From assembly GCF_900496995.4 (NCBI RefSeq), contig NC_044006.1:18312214-18376213 (forward strand): a stretch of DNA of 64,000 nucleotides, in the 5' to 3' direction. The position numbers and the translations under genes are program-made. Below, piece after piece: positions 1 to 12,110 of this stretch. The DNA comes from Aquila chrysaetos chrysaetos. Lineage: Eukaryota; Chordata; Aves; Accipitriformes; Accipitridae. The first letter of the stretch is position 1. Each line of letters starts with the position of its first letter. The notes below the pieces were generated by a model, which had not been told where the DNA came from, did not search any database, and saw only the letters and a program-made list of their open reading frames with translations.

Positions 1-3000
1 CTGGATTTTTGGCTAGATTTGTTTTTGTCAGTGTAGAGGAATATGGTTAAAGCTGTATAAAGTCAAGTGCTGACTTGAAGTTTCAAGGCAGCTCCTCAGA
101 TCTTAGTCTCTTCAAATGCATGACTGAGGACTAAAACCAAAGCACTGCATTGATGTGATGCTCCCCCCTCCTCCCCTTCTTTTTCTGTGGAGACCCTGAG
201 CTGGAGAGATGGACTTTGAAGGTGAAACAGAAGTTTTTACAACAGTGGTGTGCCCTGTTCCCTGACTTCTTACTGATAACTTCTACTACAGTTGATACTG
301 TCCTTGGCAACTCACTGCAGGAGTCTCTTTATAGAACTAAGATGATAAAACTAGGTCTCTGCTGACCTATCTTATGAATAATGGAAATAGGCTGATTTAG
401 ATGAGGTGGATAGCTCAAAAATGTGTGATCTTTTTCAAGTTTATGAAATCTAGTATCACCATGTGAGAAGAAAAAACATGATACTGCTGTTCTTGGATGA
501 TTCCCAAATAAAGTGGTAGTGTGAATGAAAAAGGCAGGGAAACTAAAAGAAGTTTTTCTTTAATAAAAGGTGGGGGGGAATGGACAGGACTTGTCTTCTG
601 CCTCTTCTCCCAATGTTCTTATTCTGTCTGCGCCCTAGAGTAACCTACACGGATAAAAGTAGTATTTCCTGTGAGTGCATTCAAGTTTTGTGCCTACCTA
701 TTACTAGTCTGACCTGTAACTGAGGTTATGCTGTTTTCCCTCAGCGAGGAGTATTGAGGTTTCCCTACCCAGTTGATCCCTATCTATTATTTTTAATAGC
801 ACTTGCTTACTTGTTAAAGAGCTACTGTAATTATAGCCTTTACCCCAAGCTGTTAGGGGAAAGGATCCACTTTAACACTGTGATGTCGAGTTATTTCCTC
901 TCTACCCTAAGCACTGCAAGAAAATAAAGAGTATGAATTCTTATTTGGCTTTTGTGCTGCACAAAACCTCTGTTGCATCAGAACCTCAAAGAATAAACAA
1001 GGGAGGGAATTACTTCAAGCATGGAGCTTTTTAATACTCTGGAAAATGTAGGACTGCTGCTCTTGGATATCTAATACAGGAATGTGCTGCTCTTAGAGGG
1101 GGATAGACTTTATTCTGATGGCAGAATGAGTGGTAAAATCTCTTCAACTTGAGGACTATGAGTGATGACCTAAGGGGTCTCAGTTATAGCTGAGAATTAC
1201 TCTTAGGTAAGGATTGACTTCTTTTTCCCTGAACTTGAGTGTAGCTTTGGGATTGAATACTAAGCCAATTCTGCTGACGGATTCAACTGTTTGTCTTTTG
1301 CTGCTTGTCTGATAAAGGAATATTCATGACCTCACAGTTAGATGGCACTCTTATTTTTGGCAATGGCTAATATTTCGCAGGTACTCCCAAGATCATGCTA
1401 GTCATCCTTTCATAGGTCTTGCACCAGTCTGTGCTTTCTACCCAGTCATAGAAGCAATTTAGGGCCTGGTGATGCTAGCTCCCAAGATGTGAGGGAGTAG
1501 CAGTAGGAGTGTTTAGACAGCTCTTTGTCAGAAAACAAATGCTATTTTAAACTAATTGCTTAAAGTCTTGTAGTGTACCCATGCTATGTGTCCACACCAA
1601 TGCTTAAAGTAGTATGCATGAATATTCTAGTGTTCAAGAAATACTTCTTGGATGATGTTATATGTGGTGTACTCTAACAGTACTAGTGCTGTGACCTTAA
1701 AACTAAATCTTCTGCTTGGCTTTTTCTTCACTCAGCAGCATGGATGATATGTGGACTACATCTTAAGTCAACTGGCTTAACGCTATATTTCATGTTCCAG
1801 TAGGTAAAATGGCCATGCTTCAGAAAGGTTGTGAAGTACAAATTGCATTTTAAAAGGCTGTGAATTAAAGTCCAGGCTCTTTTTATTTGGCCAGGTAACT
1901 AGCCGAGTGATATATGAGATTTAGTTTTACAGATGCACATATATGTCAACTTTTGTTACCACTGAAGCTAGATTGCCCAGTGATTAACTGCAGTGCTGGT
2001 GGTACTGTGAACTGGTAACTGTAGTAGTACTGCATTGCCTTTGAAGTTTTCACGTGCTTCCTGCAGCATCTACCGAAGGGCAGCTGAAGAATGTCTTTGC
2101 TGCTTGGCACACCAGTAACAAACCTTGGAGGCCTCTGTGACTGCCATACTTGGAGCTTTGTTTGGACAGACTTACTGTCTGTGACTCAGAATTACTAAAT
2201 CATTATTTGTATCTAACTACAACCTCTGTTGCAAAGTGGGTGTGGTGTAATCATTGATGTGGAGGCAGGGGGTTATGTTGGCTTGCCAGGTTTTAATTCT
2301 GTATTTTAATTTTCAATTTGGTAGCACCTGGATGGCTTTCCCTTTTACAATGTCCTGTTTTCTGCCTTATGTTGGAAAAGATTAATTACAGGTCTTTCTT
2401 TTAAAATCAAACAATGGAAAACAGGAGCCAATGGGGGGAAAAAACCCAAACCAAACCACCCACTCATTGCATGCTAACTGTAGGCATATCAAGGAAAAAC
2501 AAATGCACTCTTTAAAATAAAGAGTCCTCAGATTCCCCTGACCGACTCACTGCCACCAGCCATCTCAGTCAACACAACTATAAACCCCAAGTAATTTCAT
2601 GGCCAAAGAAATAGGACAGATGTCAGTATTTTGGCTGAAATAATCTTTCTGACAAGAATGGTTCAGAGTATTAAGATAATCTGATCTGGGAGCTGAAGAC
2701 CTGTGAAGCTGTATTGCTTATAAGGTACGTTGTAGCTACATTTCACACTTAGATTCATGGGACTACACAATTATGCTATTACTAGCACTCAGGCTTCAAC
2801 AGAACTTTCAAATGGAAATATACATTTTTACAAAAAAAGCAAGGATCACTTGAAAGAAAAAATTTGGTTGTTCAAACAAAAACATTAAATAGTCCAGTGG
2901 TTAAGATTTAAAACATAAGGCCAATCATTCTTTCAAGACTAGAGCTTCCTATCCTGCTTTCTGGATTTACTCCTACATAGAATCATCTTCCATTAATATA

Positions 3001-5280
3001 AATGGTTGTTGGTATTTATCTCTAGTCTACGTATTTCTAAAAGACCTAGAGTCTCTCAAATGCCAGCTTTGGCGCTGTTTAAAATGCTAAATGATGAAAT
3101 GAATCATGTTTCTCAGCACCCTAGCGCTGGCTGCCAGTCAGCATTACTAGAAATCTTACTCTATTGAAACCATCAGCTTTAATTTTGAAACTGGCTCTAC
3201 TTTTATGAGTTTCAGTAAAGACCTAATAAAATCTTTATGTATAGGATATGATAGAGACTTATAAAACTGGGAATGGTATGGGGAAAATGAATATGAATCA
3301 GTTGTTCACATGCCTTCCAGTACAAGAACTAGGGTTCATGAAATGAAACTAGTAGGGATCAGTGTGAAAGCAAATTATGTTTCTTCACCAATTAATTATT
3401 AATCTGTAGAGTTCCTTGATGAAGGAAATTGCAAAGTTTACAATAAGTAACTGGATGTAAAAGAAAAAAATATATCCAAGGCTACTAAACACTAAGATAT
3501 AACCTATGATTCAAAGTACCTGCACTACAAGCAGTAGGGGCTGAGACAGCATTTCAGTGAAATAACAGAAATAATGCCACTAGAGTTTGCATTGCTTTGT
3601 TGTGCAGGCATCTGCTATTGACCATGTGTAGAAACAGATACTGGTATAAACAGACCTTTAGTCTGGCACAGAACAGTGATTTGGTATCTCAAATTTTTAA
3701 ATTGAATTTGATACAAGTTAGAAATGGTCTTTTATGGTATTTTTCTGGATTGTTCAAATAGTAAACCCTGGTAGGTAAAATGGGAAGGACCCATTAACAA
3801 GGAATGGGATGACAGACTAAGGAAAAACTGAATTTGTTTTTATTAAACTAAACTTCAGAAGAATCTGAAATGAGAAAAGCTGAAGTAACTGAAGAGATCT
3901 TTAGGTTAGCTCTGGTCTAGACAAACTTGAGTAAGAATTCTCTTGGAATGCATCAGGTGAATAGTAGCTGTGGCTTTCAGCATCTGTCCAACAATTACTA
4001 GTGCTATACACACATGGATTTTCTCAGCAGCAAATGTGGCAATGCAGAGAATCAGTCCATTATAAATCTCTTTGTGCTATTTCAGATGTTAAATCTTTTT
4101 CTGGTAGAAGAGCCAGGAGCTTTGAATTTGTCAATGATGATGCTGATACAGGGAACTATCAGGAGCCACCAGTAAATCACAGGGAGATTTGCTAAGTAAT
4201 ACTGGAGGATGAAACACAACTCCACATTCAAGCTCTGGGAATAAGATAAAGGCTCTTTTTGAAAGTAGGCCTTGACTACCTTGTTTTTCCCCAGAACGTA
4301 TTGTGAATGACTGGCAAGGAGTGGCATGTCATTTTTACTAATGACTCTTAGACATGTAGGAGGGAGAAAACACATTTTAATGTATACTTTCCCCTGTCCT
4401 CTTTTTCCAAAGCTCTCAGGAGAAAAAAAAATAAATGCATTTTATTCTATGGTTCCTTGATTTCACTGTTAATGTTCACTCTACTAATGTTAAAGCTCTA
4501 TCATGCTTTTTTTTTTCCAATATAAGCATAAACACAGAGACTAAGTTCTATATAAGTCCTTCCTACTCCTTTCAAAGCAGACCTATTTTTCTTTCTCCTT
4601 TTGCAAAGTACCAGTATGTATCATCTAGGTCCTCGAATCACAGCTTTGTACCACTGTACCTTGAGGTTTCAAAAAGAGATGTTTACTCTAATGCAGTTTA
4701 TAGCTACCTCAATCTTTCTAGTCGAGTCTGCAAGATTATTTAAAAGAAAAGTATGGTCAGTCCACAAGGTCAATTAAGTACACAAAACTTTCCCTTCTTC
4801 CTGCTTACAAGTTCTTTACTACTGTTTTGTGGCTTATGCGCATATAGTTGAAAACTATTTTGAAAGCCTTACACATTTACATTCTTGTGGGATGGTTCAT
4901 GAAATATTATTACATAGAATCTAGTAAACATAAAAAATAAGTTGGAATTTATTTCCCCAAGCCTTTTTGAAAGAAAAAAAAAACTCCAATGTATCAAAAC
5001 AACTGATACTGAAGTATATGTAGAAATTAATCTTTTTCCATTTCTAACATGAAAACCCCCTTTTAAATAACTAAAACCACTACCTCTTTACAGTAAAGTT
5101 GAACATCTAACATCGTTACAGTTGGCTCCCACTCCTATGGTTTGGTGTTACAGAACTGTGCGCATTAATGGTGATGATGTTGAGATTTTACTACACAAAA
5201 AAACCCAAGTCTTGCTGACACTGCAATTTTGTCTTAAAGTAAATCCCCTTGATTAACTCTTTCCCCCTTCAACAGTGCTC
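1..5280. other. Intergenic sequence left of RP9, no gene seen
   Basis: AT-rich sequence read by eye on both strands. I see no splice-bounded coding segment, no CpG island and no recognisable repeat with clear ends. Short homopurine and homopyrimidine runs occur. In human the next gene on this side of the FKBP9 neighbourhood is KBTBD2, whose long BTB-kelch coding exon should be obvious, and it is not here. Untranslated sequence or an intron of a neighbouring gene cannot be excluded. Confidence 0.5.
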
Positions 5281-5286
5281 TTTATT
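5281..5286 (-). terminator. RP9: Candidate RP9 polyadenylation signal
   Basis: The plus strand reads TTTATT, which is AATAAA on the minus strand, about 550 bases beyond the RP9 stop codon. It is the nearest canonical hexamer I see downstream of the stop. An ATTAAA variant in the same orientation occurs nearer, around 5,740. Which one is used cannot be told from the sequence. Confidence 0.45.
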
Positions 5287-5836
5287 TCCCTAGCTGCCAG
5301 TACAGGATAAGTACACTGAACTTCAGCACATAGGCAGTATGCAGAGAACAAAAAATACAGTACAACCTGCTTATAATAAAAGCACTGTAAGTGAACTCTC
5401 AGTGCTCTGCATGGTGTAAACTGCAGTCCCATTACAATGAGGCTTTGTATATAATAAAATAACTTCATGGAGAAAAGACACTTCAATAGACAGTCTACTA
5501 ATTCTGCAGATTTGTTGGCAATACCTTGATAGTCACTGCTTCCTGCTCATACTCAGAGGCAGCAATGCAGAGGCCCGATTTGACCAAGACCCTTAGCACA
5601 GGTTTTACAGCATAAAGATATGGTTGAGTGAGTATTGTTCAATGCAGCTCTCTTCTTTCTGGCTGCAGCACTGCAGAGGGGCAGAAGAGGGACATCCAGT
5701 GTAGGATGCTGTGTGTAACCATCTGTATGTTCTGAGTTTTTAATAAAGCCCTTTCTGGTGGTTTCTTCCTCATTCTTTGGATCTTTCCTTGCAGTTCGCA
5801 AGTAGGCATCAAGGAACATGCAGCAGCTGACTGCTG

Positions 5837-8800
5837 TCAGTCAGATTCTGACTTCTCATTAGATTTAGATGATTTACGCTTTCTCTTTTTCTTCTTCTTC
5901 TTTTCTTTTTTTTTCTTTTCCTTCTTTCTCTTTTTTTTCTTGTGTTTATCTCTACATTCTGAGGAAGTGGAGCTGCTGCCACCTTCATCCTCATCACTGT
6001 CATCACTGCTATCATCATCATCTTCTGAGGTAGAGTCCTCCAGGAGCTGCTTCAGTTGCTGTATCCTGAGTTTAAAACATGTGAATGAGAATCTTTTCTA
6101 GCTCTCCTCTACGTGTAATAATGTATTCTAGCTTTCGTCTGCTTCCTTCCTACCTTGAAAAATGGAAGCTGCATGCAAAGGGCAGGGGAATACTTCCTCT
6201 TTTGCTGAATTACACACCCATTACAGTTTTCACAGACTGATAAAAGTAACCTCTTTTGAGACAAGCAGATGTTCTGTTCTCAGGGACTTTCCATCCCATG
6301 GGATATCAAAGGCAGACTAGCTTATTGGCCAATATTTATGTGTGCAAAACAATGAGGCAACAGCTATCAGCAGGCCACCATAAGAAGTTCTATGCTTATC
6401 CATACGCAGATGCATATTGGGATTATGATATTTTGATATTCATTGCCCTGCTGATCCATAGATGACATCAGTGAAGCTGATGGAGTACGCTCCACTTTAG
6501 ATGCAGAGGTATTTTTGACAGGCACTCTTCCTTTGAACTTTCATGGATTACTGGCAAATGGGGACAAACTATTTGCTTATTTTATTGTTGTCTTCAGTAC
6601 CTGCTCCAAGGTTTTGCTTGTTGTTGTTGTTTTTTTAAGAAAAAAGCAACGCACCCACAGCAGCAGTACTAGTCTATGGGCTACCTATAGTTTGTTCAGT
6701 TACCTCACTGATGCAGTTCAAATAAGAAAGCATTAAAAACTCTGCTGCTTTATATAGTGAATATCAACCTCACATGAGGAACACCATCAGGTGCCCAGAA
6801 CTAGCTTTCTAAACCCACCCCTTCGTGTCTACTGAAGGTACTTTGATGCACCGAATTTTCGAAAACACCTTAGTGAAGTCAGTGAAATTAAAAAAAAAAA
6901 AAAAATCAAACTGTTTTTTTAGGCCTAAACCAAAACTAAACCCAAGTACCTGAATATTATTGTGTAACTGAATATGACTCCTCTTTAAACTTTGTTTTGG
7001 GAAAAAATATAGAAGCAAATAGAATTAAAGAGGTAGGAAGTATTACTGAGTGATTACTGAGAAAGTAGAAATGCATTAGTCTCTGCCAACATAAAGAAAC
7101 TGTCATTAAAAAAATGTTCTGAGATAAGGGTAAGCGTCTATCAAAATTTCACCTATACATTAGTATCATGTTATCAAAAGAAAACTGAATTGAAAATGCA
7201 GTTTCCTACAGAGACACACTTACCTCATTTCTTTCTCATGACGTTTATTTTCCCTTATTATATCATACATTGGATCTTCATGTGCCTTTAAAGTGGAAAA
7301 CAGAAAATCCAGTGTTGGTAAATAAAAGTATCTATCACTGACTGTTTTATTTCCTAAAAAAATAAACCAAAGCAACACAATGCAAAAGGCTTTTATCAAA
7401 AGATGAAATACACTTAGCAAGCTCTTAATTCACAAGTATGCTCTCAGACTTAACATTGTTAATTATTTGACCTGTTTTTCTTACTTTAGCAAAAGCTTAT
7501 CTAGTTACATCACCAATGAAGGGGACTCTCCTTAGGTATATACTACCTCTTGCCCTCTCCAATCACAGTTAACTAAGAGAACCCCATACAAATACTACAA
7601 GAATAGCTAGACAGAGATGGAATATTGAAGTTCAAAGTAATGAGCTGTGCCCTTACAGCATATTTTAAAAACTTGGATACAAACACACAGGAATAAAGGA
7701 GCAAGCAATATAAGACAAACGGATAATGAAGTTGGAGTTGTCCTAGCATGCTATGTGCTACCATTATTGGTTCTTAAATTGGTTATTTTAAAATTAAACA
7801 GGCATTGCAGCAAAAGATAGTTGTGAAGGAAGATAGCAAATAAACTTTGCAGACATTTAAGGTGAGCTTATGCCATGCAAGAATGCAGCAAAAAGATGGG
7901 GTGATCATTTCTGTTGGAAGATTAAGCAAACAAGTTCAACAGAGAGGAGATATCAGATGCAGACCAGAGGTGGGAATTAAAATTTCAGTAGCAAATAAAG
8001 GTGTTGGGAATGCACCATGAAGGGCGTTGCACGTACAGCAAGAGTTTGATGCAACAGAGAAGAAGCCTGAGGAAAAATGAAGAATATCTGGTCATGGGAG
8101 AGGGCTAAAAATAATCTTTGCAGTAGCATACAATCGGTACAAGTCCAGTATCTGGACAGAATGAGCCCAGATTACAATTTTCAAGGATAGAAATGAGGAC
8201 ATAAGACACAAAGTGATGAGAGCTTGAAATATAGGTTAACAATGCAGAGCAACAGGAACAGTTAAAGAGGTCACACAGAATCTGCAGAACTGAGATGTAG
8301 CCTCATGTAGCAAGAGATCAGACTTGTAGACAACTGGATTACAGACCTAGACAACAGGCTTCATGATGTGATTGTTAACAGTGAAAGTGGAAGGCCTGAA
8401 GCAGCTGCAATATGGGCAGCTCAAGCTTGACTAAACAATTTTTATTACGTTGACATTTTAATCACAAAAACTGAATGTAATGGTTGAAAGAGGTTCTTGA
8501 AGATTTCCAATTTAAATTACTAATTTTCCTCTTGAAGAGCAGATTTTCTGCAAGTAGTCAAACATCCAACCACATCTGTAGCTATTTTTCTTTATTAGAA
8601 GATTTTTGGCATCTATATTGTACTACAGACAGAGGAAAAGTCCTTAATAAAGCGTCATCTAACAGGCTTCTCTTCACTTGCAAGATTATGCATCCTCAGT
8701 ATTAAAAAATACAAGCAATAATACTACAGTATTTGTACTCACTACTCTAAATTGTTCCAATTTCTGATTGCCTTTAATAAAGAATGGGCATTCTTTATCT

Positions 8801-11756
8801 CCTGTTCTGTGTCCATAACGTTTACACCTCCAACCTTTAAAAAGAGAAGCAGCAGTGAATTGCACCTCTGAGCCAGATCAGAAGAAGAAAAGAAAAAGAA
8901 AAACCCCCCATATTTATGCAAAATATTTTTGATTTGTTGGAACAAACAGAGAGATACAAATATTATGTTGATAAGTGTAACATCCATAAAATGCAAGGCT
9001 ATTACAGCCCTCAAGATACCAGTTGCTTTTGTACCAATGTGATGCCAATCTACCTGGACCTTGTCATCTGTCCACCAGACATTCTGCCCTCCCCCAGAGT
9101 ATATGGATGGCTATATGAAGGTCCAATGACATCTGGAATATTTCAGCCTTACACTGCATGACTTTGACTTCTTTTCCCAAAGGCATCCAAAGCCCTTTTG
9201 TTGGGGCATGTGCCAGGAATTCTCGTGCACTTTCATTGCCTGGTACATCAGGTATACAGTCTTCTGGTTTTATTTCATTCTCCTACAGAAAAAGACAAGG
9301 ACAATAAAATTACTTTTTTTTTTTTTTTTAAGTTTGTAAGTTAATACTCCAAGTGTGCAGGCCTTCACTTAATACGGAACCTATTTCCCCCGTAACATTT
9401 CTTCTTCTTGTAACACATAAAGGATCCAAAACACCTGACCCTTTTAACAGCATTAAGTACTTTTCTTTTTCCCTCACCCTTGAATTTTCCAGTCTGAATT
9501 TTATTGCCATATTCATTCCATTCCTTCCCGTGTTTTTTAGTAATTTATTTAAATAAATAATATAAATGAAAACTTAACAGATAAGGACAGACTTCTTTTT
9601 GCTCTTCCTGCTAACAAGACATAACGATTTAAAACAGCCTTTACAACACAGAGCAGTATTTTTTAGGTTAAAAGCACTAGATTATGGCTTAGGTATACAA
9701 ATTTGGCAAAAGCAATGATCATTATTAAAGTATTTTTACAAGAATATTTGAGCATAGGCAATGGAAAAGAATCCTGAAAAGATGCCACTCAAACTGAAAA
9801 TCTGCTTCACCATAAATGACTCCCCTCTGTCTGCACTATTAAATACTGCATTAAGTGTGCATGCTAAGAGGTGATGAAAGAACTGGTATCATCCTATCCA
9901 ATTCTGGGCATTTCACTCTGGATTTCCCAAGTCAGAGGCTGGTTTGTAACTGAGGAGCTCTGAGCTTTCCCCTGGAAGCATCTAATTTTCTCTGCAACTT
10001 ATATAGGTAACATAGACACTTAAGATAAATGGTTAAAAGACAGGTTGTGTGAAAATCCCTTGTAATGCTAAAAATTTACTGCAGTATATTTACCAACCTT
10101 AATTAGCCCTGGGGGAGGTTTCTCATAGCTGAAAAGCAATAGAAATACTGTTACTCTGCAGCTGAGCACAGACAAATAGATTGAGAAAATACAGTATTTC
10201 AATGGTATAGAGTTAAAACCTTCACATTTTCCCTTAAATTTTACTTCATCAATAATCACCAAGAACTATAGCAAAACACGGATACCTGGATGCAAGCAGG
10301 CTGAGACAGAGTGTCTGTCATAACACCACACACATCTCTTGCAAACATCCTTCAGATTCATATTCTTGTGGGGGAACAACTACTTTCTTTGCACTGCTTT
10401 GAAGGGATGTGTGGTACATCCATTCAGCTTCAGTTACCATAAATGCATAATACTCTCATCTTGCTGTAGCACCCCTCCCCAAGATCTCACTGACCCAAAT
10501 TTATGATTCAGCAGTGCTGGAGTAAAGAGACATACTTGGCTGAAAATGTCAAGTCAGAGCGTTCCTTACATCTAGCTTTGCCAGCCAAACCTAGTATATA
10601 ATGATAATTTCATCTTCTTCTGTGTATTAAACCTAAAGACAGAACCTTATGGACCAAAGTACCATCTTTCCTGCAGCATTGCTCTGCAGTTAATAGTACA
10701 TATAAAATTTATTAAAATCCAAATAGCAAGCAGGTGCTACATTGAGCACAGCAACTGAGAAAGTGCATGTGCTTAGGAGTTACATGCCAAGGCACTATGA
10801 AAAGGTCTTTATAACAATAACTTTGAGTGCTGTTTAGTGCATTTCATAACAAACAGAATTTTACTTCCACTTGGAAAGGAAAAGAAATCATGTTCTTGTG
10901 AACCTTCTGATCTTTTTATTCTATTAAACCCCTTCCAATGAAATAGCGTAAACCTTTTACAGCACCGCGGGCTACTGATGAAGTCATTAGGCAGATCTCA
11001 AACCTTTTCTACTTTTTTTTTTTTTAAATCCATCCTAGTGGAAACCGGCTGAACAACCTCTGCTTCTACGCTGCAACTACCAGACTTCTAGGAACCTGGA
11101 AGAGACCCATTTCCCCCCCCCCCCCCCCCAAATCCTTATGAAGTCCCCAAGCAGTTTCGGGAGTGGCCCCGGAGCCCCGTCGGGATGCTGCTGTACCGCC
11201 TTAGCGGCTTTCGGGTCGCCGGAGCCACCGGGGAGGCTGGCTGCTCTCAGAGAGAGGCAGCAGGTACACGACTGAAACACAGACCTGCTTCTCTATAAGC
11301 ACGGGCCCCGTTTTTAAAATCTGACGGAGCTGGAGCAGCAGCTGCGAGAAGGGAACGGGCCCCTGCTTTCCGCGGGGCCGGAGGGGGAACAAAAAAACAA
11401 CCAACAACACCACCCCCCCACCTCCAAAACCCCAACCCTGCACTGGGAACGAGCCCCAAATGCCGGCGGGGGGGGCGGCTCAGAGCGGAGCGGGGGGGCT
11501 GCGGGCCCTCGGGCCCCCCGGGCAGCCTCCCCTCCGCTCCTTACAAGGACTCCAGGTGCTGGAGTTTTTGGAGCTGCTGCGCCTCCTGCCTCTTCCGTTT
11601 CCTCTCATGCCGGTCCTGGGTCCTGCCACCGCTCGCCGCCGGCTCCAGATGGCTCTTGGGCCGCGCCTGGCTGCCCCTCGCCGCTCCCTCCTCCGCCCCC
11701 TCCTCCTCCTCCTCCTCCTCCTCCTCCTGCTGTCCCCTTCGCGCGCTGTGGGACAT
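5837..11756 (-). CDS. RP9: RP9 (PAP-1, Pim-1-associated protein), complete six-exon coding region
   Basis: Coding exons in transcript order: 11756-11545, 10128-10098, 9282-9153, 8834-8743, 7285-7224 and 6065-5837. All introns are GT-AG and the frame stays open, giving 251 residues against about 221 in human. Residues 11-19 are poly-Glu, followed by a basic stretch (RHERKRKRQEAQQLQKL). The conserved core includes YEKPPPGLIK (72-81) and PEDCIPDVPGNE (87-98). A CCHC zinc knuckle uses Cys125, Cys128, His133 and Cys140, and AHEDPMYDII starts at 156. The tail has an acidic-serine segment, then a lysine-rich segment, ending SNEKSESD. The human protein is nuclear, binds Pim-1 kinase and splicing factors, and is linked to a dominant retinitis pigmentosa (RP9). 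The start is the only Met in frame with the conserved exon-1 end; the longer N-terminus comes mainly from the Glu run. Zinc binding is inferred from the motif. Confidence 0.96.
11113..11129. repeat. C17 homopolymer in RP9 intron 1
   Basis: An uninterrupted run of 17 C lies inside RP9 intron 1, near the edge of the CpG island. On the RP9 coding strand it is a G run with G-quadruplex potential. Its length is probably variable and prone to sequencing error. Confidence 0.9.
11697..11730 (-). repeat. RP9: CTC/GAG trinucleotide repeat encoding poly-Glu
   Basis: Tandem CTC triplets on the plus strand are GAG codons in RP9 exon 1 and encode Glu11-Glu19, with a little more pure repeat around them. 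This is a coding microsatellite directly after the start codon. It is absent from the human N-terminus as I recall it. Confidence 0.85.
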
Positions 11757-12110
11757 CGGGGCGGCGGCCAGAGCCGCGGCGGACGGCGAGGCAGCGGTGG
11801 CGCTGACGCCGCCCGCCCCCTCCCCTCCCCGCTGCGCATTTCGGTTTCACTTCCCCTCCCGGGCGGGGCGCGCCTGGGCCAAGCGCGGCCTTCCTCCGGC
11901 GCCGGCGGTGCGGCTCGGCCTGGCAGCGCCCCCTCTGCCACGGCCCTCCGCGCCGCCGCCTCCCCTCCTGCCACCCCTCCGCAGGCCCGGTTGGGCGTGA
12001 GGGGCGGCCCTGCTCAAGCCGTGCCGCAGCCCGTCGTCTCAGGCGGTGAGGCGGCAGGGCGGCCTCGCCGAGCTGCCTACCGCTCACCCCCGGCACCCTT
12101 TCCGGGGATT

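Larger units (their letters stand above)
11100..12110 (-). promoter_or_regulatory. RP9: CpG-island promoter of RP9
   Basis: GC and CpG density rise sharply around RP9 exon 1 and fall again near 12,110, where an A-run begins. GC-box-like CCGCCC and CCCCTCCCC motifs sit at 11,808-11,836, just upstream of the ATG on the minus strand. No TATA box stands out, as expected for a housekeeping CpG promoter. The nearest plus-strand gene starts 16 kb away, so there is no sign of a divergent partner. The exact transcription start is not determinable. Confidence 0.75.

Noticed and set aside
5809-6021. An Arg/Lys-rich 70-residue minus-strand frame
   Set aside because: It is RP9 exon 6 read out of frame; the correct frame gives the acidic-serine then lysine-rich RP9 tail.
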